A stretch of 64,000 nucleotides of DNA from positions 2,232,001 through 2,296,000 of the forward strand of contig JBAIAA010000261.1 in the NCBI GenBank assembly GCA_037893245.1. Reading direction: 5' to 3'. The notes under the pieces are model-generated. The model had not been told where the DNA came from, did not search any database, and was given only the letters and a program-made list of their open reading frames with translations. The DNA is from Crossaster papposus (lineage: Eukaryota; Echinodermata; Asteroidea; Velatida; Solasteridae). Below are positions 50,481 through 61,718 of this stretch, one piece after another; position 1 is the first letter of the stretch; every line of letters begins with the position of its first letter. The position numbers and the translations under genes are program-made.

Positions 50481-51039
50481 ATCCGAATGGAAAAAGGCCA
50501 TCGGTGGGATCCAGTTAATTTGTAAAGTGGCCGCGTGAGGTCGCTGTTCGCGATGTATTTTTGCACTGTGCATGCTAAACTATAAAAGTGCAGCGCCCGG
50601 CGTGTATTATGGAGAACAAATAACGACGATGGCCTTGCACAAAGCTATAATAGGTTCGTTGTTGTACGATCGGCGATTCCATTACCATAAGATATACACC
50701 GCTTTCATAACCTTGTGAACGTATCCTTTCTTCTGCTTGTATTTCCCCCGAGGGGACATGCTTTTCAATCTGAAAAGTAACCCGGTGAAGGTTTGGGGAC
50801 TCTTGTCATTTCTCCCTTAGGCCACCACAAATAACAATACAGGTAGTGACGCACTATCGCTCCCGTTCGTAAGTTTAAAGTTTAAAAGATGCCAAAAACA
50901 GACAAAGCGTGCTTTTGCTGCTTTACGAGACAAAATTGGTATACGGATGGGAAGTCTTTCTGAAAGAAAAATAATTACCAAGATAGAGTCAAGCTAAAAC
51001 TACTGGACCAAATCGGAATTTCTTGGTATAATTTTTCTT
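50481..51039. other. Intergenic, nothing recognised
   Basis: No gene, repeat or regulatory structure that I can support. Confidence 0.35.
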
Positions 51040-51235
51040 ATTATTATTAATAATTTTAATTCGTTCTGGTAATGAAACCAAAGATCCCTCAAAAGCGCCC
51101 TTGGCACTGTAGCCCGTAAGACTGAAGAAACATACAAATAGAAGACGAAGAAAGTACAGTTTTATAGGTGGGAGGAAAACCCCAAGAATATCCTAGAGGA
51201 AAACCCACGGAATCAGGCAGGGACCGAAAAGTAAT
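51040..51235 (-). mobile_element. SINE S3, minus orientation, copy 2
   Basis: Shares AATGAAACCAAAGATCCCTC, GGTGGGAGGAAAAC and ATCAGGCAGGGACCGAAAA with 25300-25545. The tRNA-like head is lost. Confidence 0.65.
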
Positions 51236-51412
51236 AATCCACTCCACGTGGTCGAGTCTCGACCAATCAGAAGCCAGCAATTCTCCTAGGTATTTATTAA
51301 TGCTGGTTCAGGGAACATTTATTCGCTTCTTCTTATTACTACACAATAATCCCCTCCACGTGATCGAGTCTCGACCAATCAGAAGCCATAAACTCTCCTA
51401 GGTAGTTATTAA
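51228..51412. repeat. Direct repeat pair with a TGGTCGAGTCTCGACCA palindrome
   Basis: CTCCACGTG(G/A)TCGAGTCTCGACC then AATCAGAAGCCA occurs at about 51240 and again at about 51355. The first copy contains the perfect 17-bp palindrome. Confidence 0.6.
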
Positions 51413-51683
51413 AAAAAACAGTAACTTCTGTAATGCAATTGACAATAGAATGTACTGTTAATTAACAGATATTTTGTTAACAGTGTACTACTGAGTGTAT
51501 AGTGTGGCCATGTATATAGGTGGGATTACGATCGTGGATTGTACGTCCAATTTAGCATGAATTATACCTTATGTTGCGGTCATGAAAATTGATAGGAGTT
51601 ACTTATTCTATAGCTTTATGCTCAGACACGTTAAGTTGAATTCTAATAGAAGTGCATGCATGCTGCGTACATGTTAAAAGTGT

Positions 51684-51780
51684 TAAAGGTAGGATAAACC
51701 ATTTGCAGATATCGAAACAAATTACTACCGAAATATTAGGAAATATGTTACTTATTTGAAATTAATAAATACCTAGGAGA
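51684..51780. repeat. TTAA MITE T1, 5' fragment
   Basis: TTAAAGGTAGGATAAACCAT and TTGCAGATATCGAAAC match the left end of 6616-7008. The right part is missing. Confidence 0.65.
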
Positions 51781-52727
51781 GTTGCTGTGATAACAGTGTG
51801 ATATTTAGGCGAAAATGTAGTTACAGGGTTGACTAACACTAGAGACTTTAACAAGTTCAAGAAAATCCCCAAAATACATTTTAACCGTAGAAATTATTAT
51901 TGTAAGCAACAATTTAGCCCAATTTATGGACACACCATTTCCCCCCAGTTTTTGTTTGCTGGGCTAAATATCACAATGTTAATATTGTTCATATGATTTT
52001 CCATAAGGTGTTAATATGATAACTGTGCCAGTAAGCAACTTGGTGAATTTGAAGCTCCCCAATACTGACTACTTGATGATGTCTGGAGACAGTGTAATGT
52101 GCGCACATTAATGGGTTCATGAAGTTGTCATTTTGGATAATTACTATGTTCACATAATTATTTAGTCACTTATATGCTTTAGAAACTGTTATTGAAGTAA
52201 GGATATGTAAGTAGAATCACCAAAATAACTGACTTTTCAACAACAAAAATAATAATAATATACCCAAATATAGGAATAAATATAATACGCGGCAGGGAAT
52301 AACGATTTATGCAAATTATTCATATTTCCACCGCTTGAATTTTTTGAGATTTTTAGTATGTCATTCTAGGGACCATATAGAAGTGCACTGTGGTGAACAA
52401 TATTCTATTGCAATTTGTGTGAGGTCAAAACTTATTTTTCCTGGACTAAAGTGACACGAAAGCAGTTTGGGGAATCTTAAAAGCTCTATTTATATGGATT
52501 TACATGTTTTTAAAATTTCATGTTGGAAAACATCCATTCTAGGGGCGAAAGATAATTACAAATCAATAGCTGTTATTTTCATACTGTAAATCAGGATTAC
52601 TCGGTGCATTAATGTCATACAAAAGCATGAACTTTTCATCGTCAACAACTTTGTTTGACCTCTTATCTCCATAGGACTTTCTATTGGGCAGACGCAGGTG
52701 CAACAAATGATAAGCAGTACGTTGGAC

Positions 52728-53547
52728 CATGGAGGAATAAGAGCTGCTCTTACACTGCAAAAACTGTGGTGTTAAATTGTACACCAATGGTGTAAAATTT
52801 GATTATTTCCTGGTGTTTATATTGGGCAGGGATTTGGGTGTTGAATAACACCAGTTTGGGAATCAAATTTTTTTAACACCAATTTTGGTGTACACTCTGA
52901 TAGCAAAATTTAACGTGGATATCACGTCATTTGCTCGTCATTCTAGCGAAAAGATGTACTGTTTTAACACTATAATTTTGTCGTATTAACTGCATGGACA
53001 AATTACATTATGAAATATTACCAAGAACTGACTTATTACACATCCATATACAATAATAACCTATTCCTACTGAATACGTACTACACACATAGCCATAGCC
53101 GTTGTTAGTTTTATACTACGCTTTTTTGTCCACGACGATGTCACAACTAGTTTTTATGAATAATGTCAAAATTTGAAAACAAATAAAATGTAACGCGAAT
53201 TTTTAACTATGTTTGCACAAACAATCAAAATTCAATCATGGAATCGTTTAAATAATTACATATTATGGTTAAAAAATTAATTTTGGGACAAATACAACAA
53301 TTTAACATCGACTATTGTTAACATATCCCATAATTCCTTATCGACCAATCAGAGGGCTTTATTTCACACACGCATGCGCACTAGGTCAAATTTAACACCA
53401 AAAGTACGTAACACCAGTACTTGATTTGAAACTGATACTTCAAGAATCATTTTACTTCATTTTAACACCAATTTTCATTCCAAAAGATTAAAAAAACATT
53501 GGTGTTAAAATTTTAACACCACAGTTTTTGCAGTGTATTCCTCCATG
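52728..53547. mobile_element. 35-bp perfect palindrome inserted with 7-bp duplication, split by a MITE
   Basis: Arms CATGGAGGAATAAGAG (52728-52743) and CTCTTATTCCTCCATG surround CTG. The right arm is split by the MITE at 52753-53535. The flanks are GTTGGAC at both sides (52721-52727, 53548-53554), while the related site near 5735-5741 has a single GTTGGAC. Confidence 0.75.
52753..53535. mobile_element. MITE with CACTGCAAAAACTGTGGTGT ends and TA duplication
   Basis: Terminal inverted repeats of at least 24 bp, CACTGCAAAAACTGTGGTGT then TAAA, flanked by TA on both sides (52751-52752, 53536-53537). The interior repeats TTAACACC/GGTGTTAAA. A TA target suggests a Tc1/mariner-type source. Confidence 0.8.
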
Positions 53548-53611
53548 GTTGGACAGTGACCAGTTGGCTTGGTAAAACCATTGGGAAAACACTTACAAAT
53601 GTGGTTACCCA

Positions 53612-54465
53612 GGGGGGGGGGGGGCGGAGGGGGGACCCAACAAAGTGCGCCGCCAATGTTGAAATGTATCTCATTCATTCTTCGACGCTCGAGAGCTGCA
53701 CATCTCACACAGTAAATACGTATAGATCGCTACCGCGAAGCGCACCATTGAAACACGTACAAATTTGCTCCGTGCAAATCTCCCCGAATTCAGTGATTCA
53801 TACAACGTCCGCAAAGCCGGTACACAGGCACGATCTACACGGAATTTTTTTTGGGAGATGTCATTTTCTGCCATTTTCGTTCGAAAACAACTCGATAAAA
53901 CGCGAGGGGTTCACAGGCAGATTTTTTTTACAATTCAGTATATCACTGCTACATCATTTTTCAACATATCCATGGAAAAAAATGAGTGGGTTCGAAGCAC
54001 GATTTTTCACAATTTATCGATTATTATTGCCCTTTTTAGGGGAGGTATTTGTCAACGTCGTTTGAGTATTTGTGCACAATCTCTACGTGCATCAACGGTA
54101 CGTCAACGTAAAATTTGTTCGACTGTTTTTTTCTGCCATTGAAAAAATTTTGAAAAAATTGAAAACCATTTTGAAAAAAGTGTACAAATCCAATGGAAAA
54201 GAACTGCACCTGTAACCAATGACGTCATAAGTTTGTTCCTGGCCAATTTTTCATTTTCAATACAATTGTTGTCATTGGATGATAAAAATTAAGGTAAATA
54301 ACAACGTTGTACAACTACAAAAGACAAGATGTTAAGATTGGATGCCAAAAACTCTTAATTTTTCGCGTGAGAAAATTGTTCCCCCTATTTTGAAAATGGA
54401 CGGTACCCCAGCGTTTCGCAATCACAGCCTCGAAGGCCCCCCCCCCCCCCCCCCCTTCGCCCCCC
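53612..54465. mobile_element. 854-bp element with G-rich inverted ends and 12-bp duplication
   Basis: The left end has a G-run, then GGGGCGGAGGGGGG; the right end inversely GGGGGGCGAAGGGGGGGG. TGTGGTTACCCA flanks both sides (53600-53611, 54466-54477). The 169- and 125-codon frames inside have no known motifs. Confidence 0.7.
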
Positions 54466-54479
54466 TGTGGTTACCCAAG

Positions 54480-54625
54480 CCCATCTAGATACAGGACAGA
54501 GACATGTTCAGTTTCGCGCATGCGCAGATCATTTTGTTCGCTCGGCTTACTGTTAATTCTCTTTGTCTCCCGTCCCGAATCGCAACCACGACAACGTGTA
54601 CACAATATACCGTGCCGTCAAAGTG
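54480..54625 (+). repeat. Repeat family C, copy 4
   Basis: GACAGAGACATGTTCAGTTT, CGCGCATGCGCAGATC and CCCGTCCCGAATCGCAACCA match 5790-5900. Confidence 0.7.
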
Positions 54626-54789
54626 ATGTAACCTTGTTTGGAAGCTTGTTTTAATAACCTTAATTGTATGTATATAGTACATTTGTATATATTTTTAAGT
54701 TTTACGAACGTTAATGCACATGCACGAAGCATCGCTTTAGCATTCTAGAAATGCGCACTAGAACCTATATTCCCGCAAAAAAAATCTCG

Positions 54790-54960
54790 TCAAAATTTAT
54801 GACCGGTCGTGAAATTTTACGTCAATATTCACGTCAAAATTCACGACTTTTTGGGAAAGTCGTGAAATTTGACGTCACTATTTATGACTTTGGGACAAGT
54901 CGTGAAATTTGTCGCAAATATTAATATTCACGTTCTGCGTAGTCTCTCCAGGGCCACTGT
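54790..54960. repeat. Hairpin element (GTCGTGAAATTTGACGTC family)
   Basis: Multiple alternating GTCGTGAAATT and TTCACGAC motifs; the end CGTAGTCTCTCCAG is inverted relative to 1345-1358. Confidence 0.5.
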
Positions 54961-57900
54961 AGATGACAAGCCATAAAAGGGAATCATTGCAGCGCATTTC
55001 ACAATGCTTTAGGGCGTTTTCAAATAACCCTTGACATGTTTTTCAATATGCACATAAAGAGCTTTTATATGCACTTGCTGGAAAAAGCACTAACCGCATC
55101 CTGTAGCCCTTTGCAGGAAATACAACAGGTATACCGTGATCAAGGTTGTGACATGAAACTTGCCTCGGGTCTTTAGGCAATAATGCTCATGGTAATTTTT
55201 TGCAAGGTATATGCACCCATGTAGTTCGAAAATAGTACTACAGCGGTAGCAACTGTTTGGGTGTTATTATCCTTTCAAAACAGAATGGCCGCCAAAATAC
55301 TTACACATAATTAATCCAGTAACAAGTAGGGGCCTATATTGGTGGCTATTTTTTTTTTTTTTAATGATACCAAAAAAGTTGTTACCGCTAACGCTGCAAT
55401 GCTATCACACATTTTCCAACTCTAGGTGTGCATTACCTCACCAAAATAGGTAAGAATATACTCCTCTCGATTATTCGATACCGATGAGCTACTATCTACA
55501 GTGGGGGATATATACGGGGGGGGGGGGGTAAGGGGGGGGGGGGGGGGTAAAAAGGGTGGGATTCGAATAGGGGAGGGGTAGGGTGTTTATTTGATATACC
55601 CCACATGTTTATCCCACGACATGTTTTTTATAGATTTTGCATTCAGGTGTTTCCATTTCGACATTTTAGGATTGCAGAAAGTGGCTGCAAGTGGGAACCA
55701 GACTTTTTAATGGACTTTTTTCGCATTACACATTACTCTAAGTATAGCCTTGAATGCAATATTGTGCTGTATCATGCAACGTACGCGAAGTGCAATATAT
55801 TTCGTTTACTGTACGCGCGCCCACGCACACAAGTGGGTAAAATGCCGTCAATCGGGGACGGGGCATTGTCCGACCGTCTTTCCTCTTTTGTTTGTACTTT
55901 AACGTTTTCGGATGATCGCCATAGGATTTGCACACGAGTCGGAATCGGGGACCTTAGCGAAATAGGGGACCCTATTGTCCTCTATTGTTATTCGTCCCCT
56001 ATTCCAATCAAAAACAAACTCACCGCTCCCATGAGAGTCTAGCCCGTGCTTCGTCTTTATTATTATGTAATTTCTCGGTTTTTTGATTGTCTTTACTTCG
56101 CAAATCCGATGAACTATAAACATTGCCTTGCCTTTTCTTCATCGCGTCACAGCCTCACAGGTGCCCTAAAATGTTTAAAACGAGCGAATTTTGCGGGGCC
56201 CGATCTAAACATTAAAAAACTTTATAAATTTGTACTTCTCTGTGCACCACTGCTTAGAAGTGTATACATAACCTAAACGCGCTCTTTTTGCATAAGATAG
56301 AAAAACAAGGCCCTCTTAGATTATTTTGATATGTATATTTCAGGTCATTCCAGTCAGAAAGCAATTTGCAGCAGCTTCAAGTTCAATAATTTTCACGATT
56401 CAAAAGAAGCTAAAAAGATTCCAACAACCACACTGCCTACAACACATGCACACGAGGCGTATCAACTCACTCGTGACTATCGATGTTTTGACGCCATGGT
56501 ATAACAAACCTATTATATCCAAGCCGCGAAAAATTGAAAATTCTATAGGCAAGCCATTCAATTGTTATGTTTGTTTTTGCGCTATACAATTTTGAACCCG
56601 GAGCTTGGTGTTTGCGTTGTCACAGCCGACTTCATAAATATTGACTTACAGAATTCCATCCTTTGGAGCGGATTCTGTGAATTGAAAACTAACCTGATAA
56701 GTACTATACAATGTGTCTAAAAATATAGCAAACGCAATATAGTGGAATGCTTCACACAGTGGCGCACCCAAGGGGAAGGGGGTGTCTCGATCAAGACAAA
56801 TCGAGAGTTCGAGGGAGTAAAAGAAATATACGGATCCAGGGGCGGGCGGGGGGGGGGGGGGGAGCGCACGCCCCTTGTTTTTTTTTTAAAATAAAAACAA
56901 TACATAGCCTCGGGAGAGAAACTCGAAAAGACTATGGGTGGTTTAAAAGATACACCTTTTCATATTAAAACAAGGTATCAAACGTCCAAATCTGACAACT
57001 TTTAACAGAGTTATGGTTAATCTCCCAAGAGACGTCAAATTAACCATGGGACCAAGTTCTCAATTGTAGGCATTGGGACAAACTTAAAGGTAGCCTACTT
57101 GCCTCTGTTGATCTACACTGCAAAAAGTGTCTTTGGCGAATAAACACAATTCATGTTTGTAAATATGTTTACATGCTAAACATGTTTAGCATGAGGATGG
57201 GTAGTGTTTAGTGAGATAAAATGTGTGATATCGCAGAAATATGCGCATAAATGTGCGATAAAATCTGCATATCGCAAAAATCTGTGCAGAAATGTGCTAT
57301 AAAACGTGCGATGTCGCAGAAGTGTGCAATCAAATCAGCAATAATCGCAGAATGTTACACTCATAATAACATTAAACCACTTCACTATAGGGGTGGTGGG
57401 TGGAACGTTTATTTGGCCCATTGATGTATTACTGTTTTCATGCCATGGGAAAATGAGAAAATAACGTTGCAACTTGTACGCTCTGGTTAAACAGGTTTGT
57501 TTTTTTACTTTTCTTCAATAATTTAAACAGTTGCGCATGTTTTCCTATAATTTGTCAAATTAAGTTTGAATTTATCATCCATATTTATGGCCATTTCATG
57601 TTAAGATGTTCGTTAAAATAGAGTATAGAAAACAGAATCAACCACACACGTAAAAGTTATATTGCCGCTAGCTCGGTGGTACCTGGAAGTTCAATCGTGA
57701 CCTTTGTGCGCGAGAATTACACAATATATTGCCATTGAAAGGATTCGGAGTCCCTTGCTTTGCATAACAAAAAAATACATTCACATTATGAGCTGTCTAT
57801 CATAGGGGAGGGGTCTAAGCCCCAGTACATTCCGTCACTTTCCCAGTCCGCATTTGCAGATTGATATCGAAGTAGTGTGTAGCTTATTTTATACGCAGCT

Positions 57901-57982
57901 AGCTCGACGGTATATTGACAGGGATAAAGCGGGACTTAATATTTCAAGGCAGGGTGATCGCCGGCCGATCTAGGCAGGCAAG
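54961..57982. other. Intergenic, scattered repeat fragments only
   Basis: Contains G-tracts at 55517-55546 and 56849-56861, a dispersed repeat at 55850-55950 (inverted 19790-19895), and a fragment at 56300-56380 (inverted 25845-25920). No gene recognised. The stretch before 57983 may hold a promoter, but no TATA box is clear. Confidence 0.35.
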
Positions 57983-58064
57983 ATGCGTCATCGACGGAGC
58001 CTGGGGGGGCTCTTGTTCGGAGCCGCTTGTTTGTTTCTTTTCGTTTCTCAAATAAGAGCGCAGG
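57983..58064 (+). CDS. First coding exon of an unidentified secreted or membrane protein
   Basis: ATG in context AAGATGC begins MRHRRSLGGLLFGAACLF, which continues LFVSQIRAQ: a basic n-region, a hydrophobic core at 9-21 and a plausible cleavage after A26. The exon ends one base into the next codon at a perfect CAGG/GTAAGT donor. This is the strongest unexplained exon-like signal on the plus strand. Downstream exons are not identifiable before the window ends; intron DNA with repeats follows. The phase-1 donor differs from MMP exon 1 (phase 0), so a second MMP is not implied. Confidence 0.5.
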
Positions 58065-58430
58065 GTAAGTTCCAATTCCAATACCCTTCTTTTTTCTTTT
58101 GAAACAGACCAACAATCGTTTACATTTTCAAACTCGGAAACGGGAATAAAACCCCCTTAAGTCAGGATCAGAACTGCGTAACAATGGTCTTCTAAAACCC
58201 TAACAGTCCTTATTCCTTCAAATTTAAACCGATTTTGTTTTCCCACACCTACATGTATTTATAGAAATTTAGGGTTTAATTATTTGCGAGACCAGGAGGA
58301 AAGAGCCGTAGATTGTCTCCTTGTCAAAAAGCACGGGGGAAACTAACTATCTAAGGTTGTTTTAGGAATTCTTGAATTCAACTGAAATTGAAATTCAATA
58401 ACATTTAGCAAGAGTATAATATATCGTCAC
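58065..58430. other. Probable first intron, nothing recognised
   Basis: Unremarkable sequence following the donor at 58065. Confidence 0.35.
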
Positions 58431-59057
58431 CGTTTTCACGAAGAGACACATTTAGCCTTTCATGGTCTGAACGAACTTTTGAGAAAATCGCGTGTAAAGT
58501 TTGTCCTTTTTTCGTTTAGCAGTTTGAAACATAAAGATCCATAGAATATACACGATTAAGGTATCATGGGAAGGAAGAGATTCCAATCTTCTAAAATAAA
58601 GCAAACTTTAAGAAAAATAGGTGATTAGTTTCGCAAAATTAATTAATTAATATAATTTCCTCTTCGTGAAAACGAAAAAACACGTTAATTAGGAAGTTCG
58701 CCCCTGTAGCTGCGAGTCAGAATGTACACATTTCCCCACTGCGCCCCAAATTCGCCTCTTTGTGAAAACGCTAATGGGAGTACACGCCAAAAATGCCCCA
58801 ATTCGCCTCTTATTCTTGGTGAAAACGCTGTGAATACGCGCACCAAAGCGCCTCTTCATAAGCCCGTTAAAGTCAATGCTATTTTAAATTTGCCTCTTCG
58901 CTTATTAGGTTAATTGGGGTTTGAATGTTTTTTTGGATGTATAACTTCACCAGGATGTAGATATTGCAATATTTAATCGTTTTCACCAAAACAATAGATA
59001 TCGATAAATAGACGTTTTTTTCTGAAATTCGCCCCTTCGTGAAAACGGTGACGATAT
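58431..59057. mobile_element. MITE with ATATCGTCACCGTTTTCACG ends
   Basis: Perfect 23-bp inverted repeats (58431-58453, 59035-59057) beginning ATATCGTCACCGTTTTCACG. Inside, several TTCGCCTCTT and GTGAAAACGC motifs recur. TA flanks (TA/TCGTCACC ... GGTGACGA/TA) suggest a mariner-type target. End-related to 21181-21538. Confidence 0.8.
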
Positions 59058-59289
59058 CTGTAAAATCCTGAATATTGTGCAGGTTTTTACAAATTAAAGA
59101 CAGCTATTGTGCTGAAAAGTCTGCATATTGGAATTAATGAATTGGAATTAGTTAATAGTTGGCATTTCAAAACTTTACAAATATGTGCGGTCCGATAAAA
59201 GTGTATATTCTCAATAGAAGTTTTTAGTTCAAAGTGCACAGATACCAGTACTCTCCGGTATTTATGGTGTACTATAAAGGTCACTAAAA

Positions 59290-59756
59290 CGGCGCGGTGT
59301 GTCTTGTCTAGCGGCGCGGTGTGTCTTGTCTAGCGGCGCGGTGTGTATTTTCTAGCGGCGCGGTGTGCCTTGTCTAGCGGCGCGGTGTGTCATGTCTAGC
59401 GACGCGGTGTGTCTTTTCTAGCGGCGCGGTGTGTATTTTCTAGCGGCGCGGTGTGCCTTGTCTAGCGGCGCGGTGTGTCTTGTTTAGCGGCGCGGTGTGT
59501 CTTGTCTAGCGGCGCGGTGTGTCTTGTCTAGCGGCGCGGTGTGTCTTGTCTAGCGGCGCGGTGTGTCTTGTCTAGCGGCGCGGTGTGTCTTGTTTAGCGG
59601 CGCGGTGTGTCTTGTCTAGCGGCGCGGTGTGTCTTGTCTAGCGGCGCGGTGTGTCTTGTTTAGCGGCGCGGTGTGTCTTGTCTAGCGGCGCTATAGGTCT
59701 TGTTTAGCGGCGCGGTGTGTCTTGTCTAGCGGCGCGGTGTGTCTTGTCTAGCGGCG
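59290..59756. repeat. Minisatellite, 22-bp unit, about 21 copies
   Basis: Unit TAGCGGCGCGGTGTGTCTTG then TC. Variant units (GTATTTTC followed by GCCTTG) occur as a pair twice, near 59341-59375 and 59430-59465, pointing to a higher-order duplication. It has a strongly G-biased strand. Most units are identical, so the array is young. Confidence 0.9.
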
Positions 59757-60019
59757 CGAGTGGATGATGAAGGGGGAACTTTTGGTATCGAGGGGCGTGC
59801 CCTTCAAATTGTGACGTCATGTCGACCTCGATAATAAATATGTAGGGCTGTAACTACGAAAGCTGTTTAAGCCATTAGATGCGTATACATTAGTAGTCAC
59901 TGTTTAAACCTGGTGTCTAACTTCAAACAAGCACTACAAAGCTTGTTTTAGGTTAGCCGCGTTTAAATGGCCTATGGTGTTAAACATGTGTTTATAACAA
60001 ACAATAGCAATTCTTAAAC

Positions 60020-60235
60020 ATGGCACGGGGGTTGTTTAGTGAGTTTTCTGAGCCATTTAGAAGCCAGATATGTACACAGAAAGGTAGAAAACTGGATAGG
60101 ATGGATGCGCTTCAAATCTTCTTAATTGCACAAGAAGAGGCCAACCAACAAGAAAATCGTAATGGTCGCCAACACCAACGTGCACCAAGAGTTTTTGTAC
60201 AGCTTACACTTTGTGAAAAATCAAAAATCGGATAA
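60020..60235 (+). other. Unassigned open frame, possibly a Harbinger-like N-terminus
   Basis: Seventy-one codons; the segment MDALQIFLIAQEEANQQ followed by RNGRQHQRAPRVF has the acidic-then-Arg pattern seen at the start of some Harbinger transposases. The frame then collides with a TTCACGAAGTGACGC-type repeat. Weak evidence. Confidence 0.2.
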
Positions 60236-60415
60236 CAAAGTGACGCTATCCATGACTGTGTATTACTTATGGACTTTGCGTTATAAAGTGTATTCACGTT
60301 TTTACGAAGTGACGCTATCCGTGTGTATTATGGACTTTGCGATCCTTCGTAAAAACGCCAAAAGTGGGTCGTGCGTATCACGTGACATTTGTGTTACTTA
60401 ATTTGGAAAATCTGT
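60236..60415. repeat. Fragment of the TTCACGAAGT hairpin family
   Basis: GTGACGCTATCCGTGTGTAT, CTTCGTAAAAACGCC and GGGTCGTGCGTATCACGTGA match units of 21418-21510. Confidence 0.7.
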
Positions 60416-60419
60416 ATAG

Positions 60420-60660
60420 GCCTACCTGTTTTTGACGCGCAGTTTGACCACTGTCCGACGCCGGTTAAAAACGAACGTCGTTTTTTTTCTTGTTATTATG
60501 AGCATCCACGATTGTAAAACTCTTGCTTTTCTGAGAATCCACAATTGTAAAACTTCGGAAAGGGCAGTTAAACGACATTTACTATTAATACAAACCCCTA
60601 AATCCACCCATTCCTGATAATTCAAGCAATTACCAATGGTGTATCCTACCTTTAGAGAAA
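60420..60660. repeat. TTAA MITE T1, 3' part
   Basis: CACGATTGTAAAACTTCGGA, AATTCAAGCAATTACCAATG and GTGTATCCTACCTTTA match the right half of 6616-7008. Confidence 0.7.
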
Positions 60661-61139
60661 TTGCTTGTGAATGGAACTTCTTATCGACCAATCCGCGACG
60701 TTATACAAACCAGCTTGGGCACTTTTCACCAATATGGAAATTCTGAACTTCCCGGAAAGACAGATATTAAAGGACACGAATTCTTGTTTGGGGTGAATTT
60801 AGTGTCTGCAGTGAGGTAACAATATTAAAAATGTTGTTCAATGTGTTTGCGCTCACTTCCAGTAGAAACGAGAAGGAAGTCCTTATGGGCTAGTTAGGAT
60901 TCTAGTTTTTCATATAACTTATAAGAGAACGAAAAGCCACCTTTAACATTAGCAACAGAGGGGCTGTTCCCGCCAGAGCGTCCGCGACTAGTCCGCGATG
61001 TGTCCATGGTCCTTGTTTAGTTGCACGAAAGTACACCAATAGATGGGGCTATTATACTGTCCCCTCATAGTGTATACTGTGGAAGACAATGGTAGGGTGG
61101 TGCGTGAATGTATATCCATAAGAAAGAGCATTTGCAACT
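60661..61139. other. Spacer, nothing recognised
   Basis: No gene or repeat structure that I can support. Confidence 0.35.
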
Positions 61140-61370
61140 CATGATATACAATAACTTTTCGTCTTTGGCTTAGGGTGATTTTAAGCTCCCAACTTCGGGA
61201 ACTATATACAGCCACATTCTGGTGCCTGTTGTGCTTCAGAACCATTCAATCCGTTGATATGGATCCAACAGTTCGAAGATTTCCGTTTGCTTCCGTTTCG
61301 ATTTGCTTCTTAGTGATTCGGAATTCGGAGGCGAAGTCGAAGACAAAGCAAAGTTTTCGAAAACCCCTTG
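61140..61370. mobile_element. MITE related to 29690-29938, inverted
   Basis: TTTTCGTCTTTGGCTTAGGG at left and GGAGGCGAAGTCGAAGACAA then TTTTCGAAAACCCCTTG at right are inverted ends. CACATTCTGGTGCCTGTTGT matches the inverse of 29846-29865. Confidence 0.6.
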
Positions 61371-61685
61371 TAAAGAACTATAAAGAACGGCTTCCTCAAC
61401 CAATTAGCCAATATTTTGTTGATAGTTTGGATCGAAATGTCTGTGGTTCGAATACGACTATCGTTAACGTTTGTTTTTTTCTTTGACAAGATTTTTTTTT
61501 ATTTTTTATTTAACCATAGAACAAGATTGAAGGGTAAACCAGGTTAAGAGAATACACAACATAAGTGCCTTTAAAAATACAACAAGAACCGCTACATTGG
61601 TTAGTTTGTAGTGACTTCCGTAAACTGTACACACCGTACACTCTTATAACCCAGTCTTGACGCAAATCCTATGCCGGACGACGAC

Positions 61686-61718
<33 letters not shown>

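Larger units (their letters stand above)
51905..54480 (+). repeat. Repeat family D, longest copy, with three nested insertions
   Basis: The 5' part matches 43255-43805 and the 3' part matches 5448-5790, then continues into family C at 54480. It is interrupted by a 35-bp palindrome at 52728, by a MITE inside that palindrome, and by an 854-bp element at 53612. No open frame is conserved between copies, so the family is non-coding as seen here and unclassified. Confidence 0.7.

Noticed and set aside
59290..59756. CRISPR-like array
   Set aside because: Units are contiguous 22-bp tandem copies without unique spacers, and the sequence is eukaryotic.
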